Shown: positions 7,345 through 15,782, numbered from the stretch's first letter. The stretch: 29,330 nt of DNA from Deinococcus aquaedulcis (GCF_019693445.1 NZ_JAHRBL010000026.1:1-29330); one strand, 5' to 3'. Numbers and translations are program-made. The notes: generated by a model not told the origin, from the sequence alone.

Positions 7345-10004
7345 ACGAAGGCCTCCGTTTCCAGTACCGGCAACTGGTGCAGCGGCAGACTGCCCAGCTC
7401 CTCTTCGGTCTCCTCTTCGGCCAGCTCGATCTCTGGGTAACGCCCGGCCACCAGATCCTCGACCGCCGCCAGCTGGTCGCCATGCCGGGCCTTGATCGCT
7501 GCTTCGCGCAGGCGGCGGTGGTTCTCCTGGCTGGAGCACAGCCAGAAAAAGTGCTCGGATTCCTCCACGCGGATAATTTCGCCGTTCACGTCGCCCTCGT
7601 CCGGTCGGAAGGCCAGCACCCATTCCGTGAAGTCCTTGTCCACCTTCTGCAGGCCCGTCACGGCCTTGGCCACGGTCGCCGGCATCTTCAGGTGTTTGGT
7701 CAGCCCGTCCGTGTTCGTCAGGCGGCCAAAGAAGAACCAGGAGAAGGAATCACGCAGCTCCGGCATGTTTTCGAGATCCGCTGCCAGCTGGGTAATGCCG
7801 CCTACGCTCAGGCCAAACGACGCGCCCATGCGCAGCCAGGAGGCCATGTAGTCGCGGTCGCTCTTTGTCCGGATTGTCGAACCCATCTCCTCGACCAGGC
7901 ACAGCTTGCGCCCCGGAATCAGGCGGGCACTCTGCCATACGCGGTCCTGCACGATCCGCATAGCGATTTTCGTTTCCTGCTCGGCATTGATGGGGATTTT
8001 CGAGAGGTCGTAGTACATGTACTTCGCGTTGGTATCGCGGTTGGTGTACTGGTCAATGACCTTGCCCCAGTTCGAATCGTGCAGGAAGGGCCGCATGCGG
8101 GCGGCCAGTGACCGGGCCACGTCCACGGCGCTGGCCCGCATCGGGTCGCCGTCGGAATACATGGTCATGGTGTCCAGCGTGCCGTGCACGTCCCGCAGCC
8201 TGGGCGGCAACTCTTCTTGATAGAAGGCCTTGTAGGTCATCAGGATGGCCTCGCGCAGCACCGTGTCTTCCAGGCCCGCGCGCTCCTCGTCGGAGTTGCG
8301 GGGAATGAAGTCCCGCCACAGGGTCAGCAGGAAGGTCATCTTGCCTTCGTCGGGCGCATGCTCACCCGCAGGCAGGTCCATGGGGTTGAAGGTGGCGCTG
8401 CCACCCCCACCGAACTCCACGTGCACGCCGCCAAGGCTCATGATCATGTCCTTGAAGTCGTTCTTGCGGTCAATGACCGTCACCACTGGGTCATACTCCG
8501 GGATCAAGGCCAGGACCATGCTCTGCGTGAGGAATGTCTTCCCCCAGCGCGTTGGGGCGATCACCATGAAGTGCGTCGCGCCCATGCCAGCGGCGAAGGG
8601 GTCAAACGTCGTCAGGGCATTCGAGCGGTTGCGGTACAGCAGCGTGCCGCCACCGGCCCCCTGGAAGGGCGCAATGGCGGGCATGAAGCCCACCGCGTTG
8701 GTCTCCACGAGCTTGAACGAGAACTCCGTGCGGCGGCCATTGAAGGGCGCCAGCGCGCGGTACAGGTGCTTGCTCTGGTACCCGTGCATGATGGGCCTGG
8801 GGGACCGGAACAGGGCAAAGGCGGTGCTGGCCTGGCTGAGCATTTCGTTCAGCTGGTCACGGCCCTGAGCAAACAGCAGAACACTGACCCCCACGTCATA
8901 GAAGTTGTCGCCTTCCTCGTATACCAGGGCCAAGGTCTCCTTGATCGACCCGTACCGCTGCTGCGCGCTCGCGCTCGGCGCGTACTTCGTGCTGGTGGTC
9001 GCGCTGTGCAGTTTGCTGTTCGCGCCCTCCAGCGCCTCCATTTCCATGCCGTGATCCCGGTGGGCAACCTCGATGCAGAACAGCATGTTGCCCGTCGTGA
9101 TGCGCTCGGCCACGGCGTTGAGCACCCCAAACTCGGTTTGCCGGGGCAGCTCGTGCAGACTGACGGCATAGACCAGGGTGCTGCCGTTCACCACGACGGC
9201 GTGATCTTCCGTGCGGGTGGGCGTCGTCAGGATCTGACGCTTAAGGGTCAGAAAGTCTTTGGCGCCCTGCACGGTGGGGGCGCCCTCATACCGCGCTTTG
9301 CTTTCCGTGAGCAGCTGGGGCGGTGTGCCGCCCAGGAAGTCCAGGTTGTGGTAGTACCACGCTTCCTGAAACATCTCCTGCGCGCTCATGGCCTCGGCGC
9401 GGTACCCGGCGTTGCGCACGCGGTTGAGCAGTTCTTCGCGGCGCCGCTGGGCACGCTGCACTTCTTTGCGCAGGTGCTCCGGATCAGGCGGACTGTCTTT
9501 GGAAAAGGGCCGGCTCGGCTTCACCGTGCAGGTCAGGTAGAACGACCATTCCTTGATGGTCCCCTGGCGGCGTTTATCGTCGAGGCGGTCCAGTCTCTTT
9601 TTGACCAGAAACTGCGCGACGGGGTTCTTCCCGTTCTTGCCTGCCTGCTTCAGGTTCTGAAAGCGGTCATAGGGAATCGTGGAAATGCGAATGTACAGGC
9701 GGGCACGCTCCCCTTCGGGAATGCCCACCTGCAGCACGGTTTTGAGGTCGTAATGCCTGGCTTCCAGGTTCTCGTCACTCATGAGCATGCGTGACGGGGG
9801 GTCCAGGCGCAGGCTGAATTCAATGTGGCCGGTCTCGTTGACCATCAGGCCAGCGGTTTTCAGGTCTTCCTCAGCACCTCTGGCCCAGGCATCGGACACG
9901 ATGTCCCAGTAGGGCTGGGTGTCCCCCACGTCCATGATTTTTGCGCCGTAGGCGTCCACCTTGAACGGGGTTTTTTTTTGCCGGGCGGCCGCTTTGGATT
10001 TCAC
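7341..10004 (-). CDS. virB4: VirB4 family conjugation ATPase
   Basis: The GTG at 10004 overlaps the preceding stop (GTGA). The 887-aa length fits VirB4/TraC ATPases, which power pilus biogenesis and substrate transfer at the inner membrane. The Walker A region is FMVIAPTRWGKTF (around residues 481-491), with Ala in place of the usual first Gly. The Walker B region is LCLVEEMGST (near 705), with Glu-Glu in place of Asp-Glu. DYMASWLRMGASFGLSVGGITQ and the RDSFSWFFFGRL segment that follows are typical of the C-terminal RecA-like fold. A run of nine A residues (coding strand) lies within the first 13 codons and could promote slippage. Neighbours are the VirB3-like and VirB5-like genes. Confidence 0.85.
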   Translation of the reverse strand: MKSKAAARQKKTPFKVDAYGAKIMDVGDTQPYWDIVSDAWARGAEEDLKTAGLMVNETGHIEFSLRLDPPSRMLMSDENLEARHYDLKTVLQVGIPEGERARLYIRISTIPYDRFQNLKQAGKNGKNPVAQFLVKKRLDRLDDKRRQGTIKEWSFYLTCTVKPSRPFSKDSPPDPEHLRKEVQRAQRRREELLNRVRNAGYRAEAMSAQEMFQEAWYYHNLDFLGGTPPQLLTESKARYEGAPTVQGAKDFLTLKRQILTTPTRTEDHAVVVNGSTLVYAVSLHELPRQTEFGVLNAVAERITTGNMLFCIEVAHRDHGMEMEALEGANSKLHSATTSTKYAPSASAQQRYGSIKETLALVYEEGDNFYDVGVSVLLFAQGRDQLNEMLSQASTAFALFRSPRPIMHGYQSKHLYRALAPFNGRRTEFSFKLVETNAVGFMPAIAPFQGAGGGTLLYRNRSNALTTFDPFAAGMGATHFMVIAPTRWGKTFLTQSMVLALIPEYDPVVTVIDRKNDFKDMIMSLGGVHVEFGGGGSATFNPMDLPAGEHAPDEGKMTFLLTLWRDFIPRNSDEERAGLEDTVLREAILMTYKAFYQEELPPRLRDVHGTLDTMTMYSDGDPMRASAVDVARSLAARMRPFLHDSNWGKVIDQYTNRDTNAKYMYYDLSKIPINAEQETKIAMRIVQDRVWQSARLIPGRKLCLVEEMGSTIRTKSDRDYMASWLRMGASFGLSVGGITQLAADLENMPELRDSFSWFFFGRLTNTDGLTKHLKMPATVAKAVTGLQKVDKDFTEWVLAFRPDEGDVNGEIIRVEESEHFFWLCSSQENHRRLREAAIKARHGDQLAAVEDLVAGRYPEIELAEEETEEELGSLPLHQLPVLETEAFV

Positions 10005-10330
10005 TTGTCCTCCCTCCTGGAGAGCAGGGGAACGGGGCGGGGATCAGGACGCACCACGGCCTGATCGTCACCGTTCCAGAACTGCCACCAGTGCTGGATG
10101 TATTTGGGCTTGGCCGCGAATTCCCGCCGCAGGATCAGGGTCAGCACGAACACGCCCACGGCCAGCCCAATAGCGAACGCGCTCTGCATGGGGCCGTGCG
10201 CGGTGAGGCGCTTGGCAATCTCCTGGCCCATCAGGAACGCCACCACGAGCGCCATGAGGTTGTAGAGGCTCAGGGTGCCGATCAGGGCATGTCGGCTGTC
10301 GGTGGAGTAACCCTTATCGCGGCGGGGCAT
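10001..10330 (-). CDS. VirB3-like membrane protein
   Basis: The 109-aa protein starts at ATG 10330, 6 nt after the pilin stop, and its stop overlaps the virB4 GTG. It has two hydrophobic segments near residues 15-35 and 49-66 (LYNLMALVVAFLMG; AFAIGLAVGVFVLTLIL), then a basic, aromatic stretch (KPKYIQHWWQFW). Size, two-TM topology and position between pilin and virB4 match VirB3/TrbD, which localises with VirB4 at the inner membrane. Sequence similarity in this class is too weak to confirm by eye. Confidence 0.6.
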   Translation of the reverse strand: MPRRDKGYSTDSRHALIGTLSLYNLMALVVAFLMGQEIAKRLTAHGPMQSAFAIGLAVGVFVLTLILRREFAAKPKYIQHWWQFWNGDDQAVVRPDPRPVPLLSRREDK

Positions 10331-10336
10331 GGGTGA

Positions 10337-10747
10337 TCAGCAGCCCGCGACGAAAATGCTGGTGATGGCCTTGATGGCGGCCAGGCCGAGAACCGCGACG
10401 CCCGCACCGATCAGGCCGTCCTGCGCGCCCTGCTTACCAACCGCGCGGCCCAGGAAGTAGCCGACCAGGCCGATGGCGAGGAAGGTGGCAATCATCTTTG
10501 TGCCGGTCAGCCAGCTGAGAATGCCGTTCGCACCGCAGACCCCGCCGTTTAGCACGTTGTCGGGGCGGTTGTTGCCGCCCGGCTGGATCAGCTGCGCCAG
10601 CGACTCGCTGCCGGCGAAAGCGGCGGTGGCCATGGCGTACACGAACAGGCGGTAGCGCGCCTTCATGGCCCGCACAGCCTGGAGGCTGCCCATCCGGCTC
10701 ACTGCTCCGAAAGTCTTGCCGATTCCACCAATCATCAGTCCCTGCAT
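10337..10747 (-). CDS. VirB2-like major pilin precursor
   Basis: The ATG at 10747 has a good ribosome binding site (GGAGG, 6 nt upstream). The 136-aa product has a long N-terminal leader typical of VirB2/TrbC prepilins; cleavage is plausible after AFA or SLA around residues 44-51. The mature part has two hydrophobic helices (residues ~82-98, TKMIATFLAIGLVGYFLG, and ~112-132, LIGAGVAVLGLAAIKAITS). A short polar loop (GRAVGKQGAQDG) separates them, as in conjugative pilins. Two cysteines remain in the mature form, one before the first helix (GGVCGANG) and one as the final residue, so a disulfide is possible. It is the first gene of unit A, fitting the high dosage required of a pilin. Confidence 0.7.
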   Translation of the reverse strand: MQGLMIGGIGKTFGAVSRMGSLQAVRAMKARYRLFVYAMATAAFAGSESLAQLIQPGGNNRPDNVLNGGVCGANGILSWLTGTKMIATFLAIGLVGYFLGRAVGKQGAQDGLIGAGVAVLGLAAIKAITSIFVAGC

Positions 10748-10794
10748 CCTGTTACCTCCAATAATTTCGAGATCGCTCTAACGACCTTGGAGAG

Positions 10795-10823
10795 ATAGTA
10801 GTGTGCAAAACTTTCACGCGCAA
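10795..10823 (-). promoter_or_regulatory. Promoter of unit A (virB2-like gene)
   Basis: On the minus strand TTGCGC (10823-10818), a 17-bp spacer and TACTAT (10800-10795) form a good sigma-70-type promoter, giving an approx. 40-nt 5' UTR. The spacer carries GTGAAAGTTTTGC, which shares GAAAGTTTTGC with the unit B promoter. Confidence 0.65.
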
Positions 10824-10826
10824 GCG

Positions 10827-10838
10827 TACACTAGGGGT
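10827..10838 (+). promoter_or_regulatory. Leaderless -10 box of virB10-like gene
   Basis: TACACT (10827-10832) ends 6 nt before the ATG at 10839. No strong -35 is visible; the upstream sequence is shared with the divergent unit A promoter, so one regulator could act on both. Confidence 0.55.
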
Positions 10839-12869
10839 ATGACTGAATTTCAAGACACGGAACCCCAGAGCCGGTACGCCCTCGTGCGCGATGAGCTCAA
10901 CGAACGCCTGCAGAACGAGGGCGTGCAGGTCACCATTCCTGACCGGGATGAGCCTGGCTTTCTCGACTTCATGGCCAGCTTCCAGGCCACGCACCCCGCC
11001 TACGCCCGGCGACTGACCCAGGCGCTGCACGAGGAACCCGACGCCGAACTGCCCCGTGCCAGCACCGCACCCAGCAAAGTGACCTTCAAAGACCGCGTGA
11101 GTGCCGTGCAGCAGAAGCTGTTCATGCGGCCCACTGAAGACGGGGATTACGTCTGGGACAAGCGCAAGGCCGGCACCACGGCGCTCACCTCGGCGCTGCT
11201 CCTGGCCGGTGGGTACCTCATGCTGTCCACGCTTCCTGCAAAAAAGGTCCAGGACGTGGCGATGACGGAGACGGTGCAGACCTCGACCACCACAGTTGAG
11301 GCCGCGCCGGGGACCAAGGCGGCTGGAACGGGTGCCGCTGCAGCGGCCACCGAGAAAACCCCGTCAACCGATGACGCGTTCCTGGGCGAAGTGAACAAGG
11401 ACACAGCCCCCAAACCCCTCGAACAGCTGGCCGGTGCCGAACCGACAGCAGAGGGCATCCCAGCCAACCCAAATCCACCTGCTGAGCCGTTCGATGTGCC
11501 GCCCTCATCGCCTACCGTGGGCGCGCGGCCCAGCCCTCCTCCAGCCTTCCAGCAGGTGGGTGAGGAGCCCTTCAGCCCTGTGGCCTCGGCGCCTGCCCCT
11601 GTAGCGGCGGCCGCACCGATCCCTGAGCCGGTGGCCACGCCTGCCCCGACCTCTGTGGCCCCCGCTCCAGTGGTTGCTCAGCCGGCCGAATCCTTTGATC
11701 CTTTTGCCAATGTGAGCCCGGCGCCAACGCCAGCCCCGGCCACGCCGCGCAGCACCCCCGCCCGCTCGACGGCCAGCACGCCACCCGTCCGCGCTGTGGC
11801 GTCTACCAAGGCTCCTGCCCCAGTGGCAACGCCCCCAGAGAGCGCCTTTGACCCGTTTGGCGGAGCGGTCACCGTTGCCGCCCCTACGCCAGCGGCTCAG
11901 CCCACCGGGGCAAGTACGCCCATTCCGACCGCCGCCCCCTCCCCTGTTGATGTTCCTGCATCGTCCGAGGTGGCCAACACGCCCCGGCAGGCGGTCGTCT
12001 ATCAGGCCACCCGGCAGGAAGGCAATCCAACCGCACAGGCCCAGCCCCGAAGTGCCCTGGTGGTCACCGCTCGCGCTGCTGGAGGTCAAGACGCCACCCC
12101 AGGGGTAGAGAGCGCCCGCTCAGGCCTGCTCCAGGCACAGGCCCGCACGGCCCCTTCACGCTCAGCGGTCATGTACACCCGTGCGGCGCCTACAGGGATG
12201 AGCAGCAATGGGACAGGCAGTGCTGGAGCAGGGACTGAACTGGCCAGCGCTCCAGCACCGCAAACCGCTCCATCAACAGGGGGGAGTGCTGAAGGTGCAC
12301 CTGTTGCGGCCAGCTCGACGGCCCCTGCGCCCTTCGCCCCTACACAGATGGTGGCCGTGCGCTTGGTCACGAGCATCTACACCCCTTCAGGCCAGCCGGT
12401 GCCCGTGGTCGCTCAAGGTCCGGAAGGGAACTTTGTGGGGCGCGCGGTCCTGAATGCCTCGCTCGCCCGGGTGGAAATGGAGTTCACCACCTACGTCAGG
12501 AACGGACAGGTGTTCCCTGTGCAGGCCCTGGCCTACCAGGACGTGAAGGGCAACCTCGTCTCGGGCGTGCAGGCGGCCGTGAAGGACGTGGCGCCGAACC
12601 TGGCGGCGGACCTCCTGCGAAGTGGCGTGGGCGCCCTGAACACCTACGCGCAGCAGCTCACGCAGGCCAGCACCACCACCATTACGAACGGCACGGTCGT
12701 CAACACCAAAGCGGCACCGTCTCTGGTGACGGTCCTGCGGGGCGAACTGGGCAAAGTCTTTGCCCTGCCGGAGAATCAGCAGTCCTTTGTCACCGTGGGG
12801 CAGGTGCCAACAGGGACCCCGTTCGTCCTGCTCTTCGGTTTAGGAGAGACCAAAGTTCAGACCCCTTAA
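10839..12869 (+). CDS. VirB10/TrbI-like core-complex protein
   Basis: The ATG at 10839 is chosen because it lies 6 nt after TACACT. The 676-aa protein has a cytoplasmic N-terminus, one transmembrane helix (residues ~112-133, GTTALTSALLLAGGYLML) and a very long Pro/Ala/Thr-rich periplasmic linker (~150-490). The C-terminal domain (~495-676) contains TQMVAVRLVTSIYTPSG, PVPVVAQGPEGNFVGRAVL and RVEMEFTTYVRNGQ. Topology and the C-terminal beta-barrel-like pattern match VirB10/TrbI, which spans the envelope and gates the channel. The linker is longer than in most VirB10 proteins, possibly to cross the thick Deinococcus wall (inference). It diverges from unit A. A bidirectional terminator follows. 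Confidence 0.7.
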   Translation: MTEFQDTEPQSRYALVRDELNERLQNEGVQVTIPDRDEPGFLDFMASFQATHPAYARRLTQALHEEPDAELPRASTAPSKVTFKDRVSAVQQKLFMRPTEDGDYVWDKRKAGTTALTSALLLAGGYLMLSTLPAKKVQDVAMTETVQTSTTTVEAAPGTKAAGTGAAAAATEKTPSTDDAFLGEVNKDTAPKPLEQLAGAEPTAEGIPANPNPPAEPFDVPPSSPTVGARPSPPPAFQQVGEEPFSPVASAPAPVAAAAPIPEPVATPAPTSVAPAPVVAQPAESFDPFANVSPAPTPAPATPRSTPARSTASTPPVRAVASTKAPAPVATPPESAFDPFGGAVTVAAPTPAAQPTGASTPIPTAAPSPVDVPASSEVANTPRQAVVYQATRQEGNPTAQAQPRSALVVTARAAGGQDATPGVESARSGLLQAQARTAPSRSAVMYTRAAPTGMSSNGTGSAGAGTELASAPAPQTAPSTGGSAEGAPVAASSTAPAPFAPTQMVAVRLVTSIYTPSGQPVPVVAQGPEGNFVGRAVLNASLARVEMEFTTYVRNGQVFPVQALAYQDVKGNLVSGVQAAVKDVAPNLAADLLRSGVGALNTYAQQLTQASTTTITNGTVVNTKAAPSLVTVLRGELGKVFALPENQQSFVTVGQVPTGTPFVLLFGLGETKVQTP

Positions 12870-12889
12870 CCGTCAGACCAACACCGTGA

Positions 12890-12913
12890 AATGGAGGCCA
12901 AAGGGCCTCCATT
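12890..12913. terminator. Bidirectional terminator between convergent genes
   Basis: AATGGAGGCC and GGCCTCCATT form a perfect 10-bp stem with a 4-nt loop. It lies between the stops of the virB10-like gene (plus) and the 198-aa gene (minus), with short T-rich tails on both strands. Confidence 0.75.
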
Positions 12914-12931
12914 CTTGTGTGACGCTACGGT

Positions 12932-13528
12932 TTACATCACGGCTTCGAGAGTTTTGACCTGTGAAATGGGCACATGCTGCACCTCGATGGGATAGCCCTT
13001 GATGACCTTGCCGTTCTCCACGTGCTCTTTCATGGCATTGGCCACGTAAAACTGCAACCGTGCGGGCTGTTCCTGGCCTTCGAGTGAAGCAAAGTGTGCG
13101 AGGATGTTGTACATCGTCCGCATGGTCATGGAAGTGCGGGCCACCACCGCGATCATCTGGCCATCCTTCTTCAGCATCACGATGTTCTGAAGACCGGCGG
13201 CGTAGCCTTCATAGCGCACGGGATCGGTGTAGCCCTGTTCTTTGAGCTGGTGCAGGACGTACCGCATGAGCATCGTGGCTTTGATCGTGTCAGGGGCGGG
13301 GACATAGTTGTACCGCTTGGCATACCCGAACTCCCGTAGGCCCCGGCCTGTGAGGACATAGACGCGGATGTGGCCCACCTGCTTGGTCAAGATCATTTCC
13401 CGCTTGGTGGCCTGCCGGATGGTATCAATGCCGTAGGCGGCTTCACAGGCAGACCGCGCTCGTGGTCCCCAGGTCCAGAGATCATCAATCAATGCTTGTA
13501 GGGACTCCGAGGGCGCCTGCTTGCTCAT
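12932..13528 (-). CDS. Winged-helix-like protein, possibly replication-relaxation type
   Basis: The ATG at 13528 is preferred over the TTG one codon earlier; no clear Shine-Dalgarno sequence is visible. The N-terminal ~75 residues (ALIDDLWTWGPRARSACEAA, then TIRQATKREMILTKQ, then GHIRVYVLTGRGLREFGY) read like a winged-helix DNA-binding domain, with the last part as the wing. The C-terminal half (MIAVVARTSMTMRTMYNIL; ARLQFYVANAMKEHVENG) is a mixed alpha/beta domain. The two-part layout recalls 'replication-relaxation' proteins encoded on plasmids and conjugative elements, but key motifs cannot be confirmed. It is transcribed alone, convergent with virB10. A regulator of transfer or replication is the best guess. 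Confidence 0.55.
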   Translation of the reverse strand: MSKQAPSESLQALIDDLWTWGPRARSACEAAYGIDTIRQATKREMILTKQVGHIRVYVLTGRGLREFGYAKRYNYVPAPDTIKATMLMRYVLHQLKEQGYTDPVRYEGYAAGLQNIVMLKKDGQMIAVVARTSMTMRTMYNILAHFASLEGQEQPARLQFYVANAMKEHVENGKVIKGYPIEVQHVPISQVKTLEAVM

Positions 13529-13687
13529 CAACTTGACAGTACCATACTGAAGGTTTTGCCGTTCTGGGCTGAGAAAAGAGCAATGCGTGCCTGCTTCTCA
13601 CAGCATTTCAGAGCATGCAACGCTACAGTTAACCCATTGCACAAATGAGGCATCCAGGCATTTCTGGGTGTGGCATGCTGGAGGGAT

Positions 13688-13843
13688 ATGGGTGAGCACG
13701 AAGAGGCAAATCTGGCGCAGATTGCGCTGCTGTGGGAAGAATTGGGGTTTACTCCCGCTCCACCTCAAGCAGCCGACCAGATAGATGCCCAGGCTTCAAG
13801 CTCGCTCGAATGCATCACACCAGAATTGAGCCCAATGTCATAA
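13688..13843 (+). CDS. 51-aa small acidic protein
   Basis: The ATG at 13688 is preceded closely by GGAGGG, and the TAA stop lies 3 nt before a 13-bp perfect hairpin. A gene with an RBS and its own terminator is therefore well supported. The peptide has a helical acidic N-terminus (GEHEEANLAQIALLWEELGF), followed by a Pro/Ala/Gln/Ser-rich tail with one Cys. No family is recognised. It diverges from the winged-helix gene at 12932-13528, so a functional link such as a paired regulator is possible but unproven. The RBS spacing of 2 nt is shorter than usual. Confidence 0.5.
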   Translation: MGEHEEANLAQIALLWEELGFTPAPPQAADQIDAQASSSLECITPELSPMS

Positions 13844-13846
13844 AGG

Positions 13847-13877
13847 ACAGTGCCCACGCTTCCGGCGTGGGCACTGT
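13847..13877 (+). terminator. Hairpin terminator after the 51-aa gene
   Basis: ACAGTGCCCACGC and GCGTGGGCACTGT form a perfect 13-bp stem with a TTCCG loop. No T-tract follows, but its place directly after a stop codon supports a terminator role. Confidence 0.6.
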
Positions 13878-14088
13878 GCATTCAGGGTGCTCAATTGTCG
13901 AGCGGCAAAACTCTGGTCCATCCTCGCGCTTTCAATCAGATTCGGCATCGGTAATCTGCGCGGCGAGGTATGCGCTGATTTCATCCTTTCTTCATGGAGT
14001 CACGTCACGGCTAATTGTCACGAAAGGCACGTTACACTGCCCGAGTCCGTCAAACACTTCGCACTCCAAATCGTACTCCAGGGGTCCT

Positions 14089-15075
14089 ATGACACTGTCC
14101 CGTCTTCTTCCCGTTACCTTTACCGTCAGTCTTCTTCTGGCCTCCTGTGGGCAGCAAGCTGCCACCGAACATGTCTCCAAGGCCCCCACATCGACCGCCG
14201 CTCAGGCGCAGACGAACGCGGCACTCCACACGCTCGCCAAGCAACTCGCCAAGGCTATGGTCGAGCCCGGTGTGCGCACCCTCATCGCCCAGCAAACGGC
14301 TCTGAGAGTGACCGGGGATACCGAAGCCCTGTACGCTACCCTCGCGTCTCAGTCAACTGGCAAAGGCACCTTCGCGCAATCCCTATCTTCTGGACTTAGC
14401 GCCCAAAGCTTAAACGCCCTCGTCGCCCAGATTCCCAACCTGCACATCGCTGTCCGCGGCGCCGCCTGGAACGCCGAAACGACTCTGCCCCTGGTCGCCG
14501 TGGCCACAGAAGGTGGGGACGAATATGCGCCGGTGACCGCGTATGACGCCCAAGGCCGCGTGCACATCCTCGATGGCCGCACCGCGCCGACCATGCCGGT
14601 GGTGGCTGTGGGCGTCAACGAGCGGGTGGATGCTCAGGGAACAGTGTTACCGCAAATCCTTCCTGGGACGCAGAACGGGGCGAACCTGACCGCGCAGGTG
14701 TGTCACGGGGTGAAACTCGTTCGCGTTGATATTCAAGATGCGAAGGAACCGTTTATCAGAGGGTCGGCTGAAATCTTTGTCGCGGTCAAAGGCGCTGGCA
14801 TCGGCTGGCACGGTCAACTGACATCCGTCTTTGACGCTGCACATCACATTGTTGAGCAGTATTTTGGATGCACGGATGGCGACGTACACTTTTACTGGTA
14901 CGAGCGAGACGGTGGAGCCCAAAATCATATGCTTTATGTCGGTCCTTACAGCTTTGGCTGGATGAACGATAACGAGGACGACTTCATGGGCAGTGTGAAG
15001 ATGCAAAAGAGTCTGTTCGATGGCTCGACCACCGATATCAGAGACATGGGGACCACGAAACAGTACACCCAGTGA
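14089..15075 (+). CDS. Secreted lipoprotein, possibly DUF3103-like
   Basis: The ATG at 14089 follows AGGGG and gives a lipoprotein signal with lipobox LASC (Cys20). The 328-aa protein then has a helical region (TNAALHTLAKQLAKAMVEP…RTLIAQQTALRV). Next comes a beta-rich region with VTAYDAQGRVHILDG and TAPTMPVVAVGVNERVD, and a C-terminal part with GSAEIFVAVKGAG and an acidic loop NDNEDDFMG. The layout resembles the DUF3103 family of secreted bacterial proteins of unknown function; this assignment is from pattern memory. A possible -10 box TACACT lies ~50 nt upstream. Two hairpins follow the stop. It has no evident link to conjugation and may be a surface-exposed accessory protein. Confidence 0.6.
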   Translation: MTLSRLLPVTFTVSLLLASCGQQAATEHVSKAPTSTAAQAQTNAALHTLAKQLAKAMVEPGVRTLIAQQTALRVTGDTEALYATLASQSTGKGTFAQSLSSGLSAQSLNALVAQIPNLHIAVRGAAWNAETTLPLVAVATEGGDEYAPVTAYDAQGRVHILDGRTAPTMPVVAVGVNERVDAQGTVLPQILPGTQNGANLTAQVCHGVKLVRVDIQDAKEPFIRGSAEIFVAVKGAGIGWHGQLTSVFDAAHHIVEQYFGCTDGDVHFYWYERDGGAQNHMLYVGPYSFGWMNDNEDDFMGSVKMQKSLFDGSTTDIRDMGTTKQYTQ

Positions 15076-15142
15076 CCGAACGCGCTGATCTTTGAGCAGG
15101 CGTGCTGGACAACTCAAGTTCAACCTCCATACGCTCCTTGGT

Positions 15143-15175
15143 GAGCGGAGCCCCAGTCTGAAGACTGGGGCGCTC
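15143..15175 (+). terminator. Hairpin downstream of the lipoprotein gene
   Basis: GCCCCAGTC and GACTGGGGC form a 9-bp stem with a TGAA tetraloop, extended by GAGC/GCTC across an internal loop. It lies 67 nt after the stop codon; no T-tract follows. Confidence 0.5.
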
Positions 15176-15231
15176 GTGTGCATGACGGTCTAGTGGTCTG
15201 GCCCCAAAGTTGGACGGTTTCTGAGATGCAC

Positions 15232-15261
15232 ATATGGCCGCTGCAATTGCAGCGGCCATAT
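15232..15261. terminator. 30-bp perfect palindrome between convergent units
   Basis: ATATGGCCGCTGCAA and its exact complement form a 30-bp perfect palindrome, 13 bp after the end of unit C and between two convergent transcription units. There is no T-tract on either side, so it is only a candidate terminator. Confidence 0.45.
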
Positions 15262-15274
15262 TGCCTGATCGTAC

Positions 15275-15766
15275 TTAGTTGTCCAGCGGCAACACCGTGG
15301 GCACCGGCGACTTCCACTCCACTCTTCGTTCCAGGCGCTGTGCGGCCCGTGGCGCCGTCACCTCGACTACCCCCTGGCCCTGAGTCGTCACCTCATGCCG
15401 GGACACGCTGTAGCCCGCCACCGCGCCGTCCTGGCTCGTGCAGGTCGCCCGCACCTCTATCTTGGCCACGCCTTCTAGCTCCGTGGCCTCCAGCGTGCGG
15501 ACCCAGGCCTGCCCTGGCCCGGCCACCACCTCCGCTCCCACACCGCCCACGGGCTGCCCGCTCGCGCTTACCAGAATCAAGGTCACGCCCAACGCCTCAC
15601 ACACTGGGGCTGCCCCCTCCCCTGGGGCTGGGTTGCTCAGCTTGAACACCATCGGTGCTGGCCGCACGGGCACGGGTTTCTCTGGCGGGACCAGCTGGGC
15701 CAGCTCCGCACTCGTGCAGGCGGTCATCGAGAGGATCATCGTCATCGTCAACAACATGGCTTTCAC
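15275..15766 (-). CDS. Lipoprotein of the conjugation unit C
   Basis: The GTG at 15766 is chosen because AAGGAG lies 8 nt upstream; in-frame starts further up would have no ribosome binding site. The 163-aa product has a lipoprotein signal (MLLTMTMILSMTAC, Cys near residue 17), a Pro-rich stretch (VPPEKPVPVRPAP) and a beta-rich domain. That domain includes GVTLILVSASGQPVGGVGAEVV and VAKIEVRAT and is possibly Ig-like or transthyretin-like. It is the last gene of unit C. A lipoprotein in a T4SS operon could play the VirB7 role of anchoring the core complex to the outer membrane, but it is larger than most VirB7 proteins and this is inference. Confidence 0.65.
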   Translation of the reverse strand: MKAMLLTMTMILSMTACTSAELAQLVPPEKPVPVRPAPMVFKLSNPAPGEGAAPVCEALGVTLILVSASGQPVGGVGAEVVAGPGQAWVRTLEATELEGVAKIEVRATCTSQDGAVAGYSVSRHEVTTQGQGVVEVTAPRAAQRLERRVEWKSPVPTVLPLDN

Positions 15767-15782
15767 AACATGTTCTCCTTGT

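Noticed and set aside
8184..9794. 536-codon open frame on the plus strand
   Set aside because: It lies entirely antisense to virB4; composition is His/Gln/Arg-rich as expected for a shadow frame in GC-rich DNA, and it has no family motif or RBS.
11505..12089. 194-codon minus-strand Gly/Arg-rich frame
   Set aside because: It is the antisense shadow of the Pro/Ala-rich linker of the VirB10-like protein.
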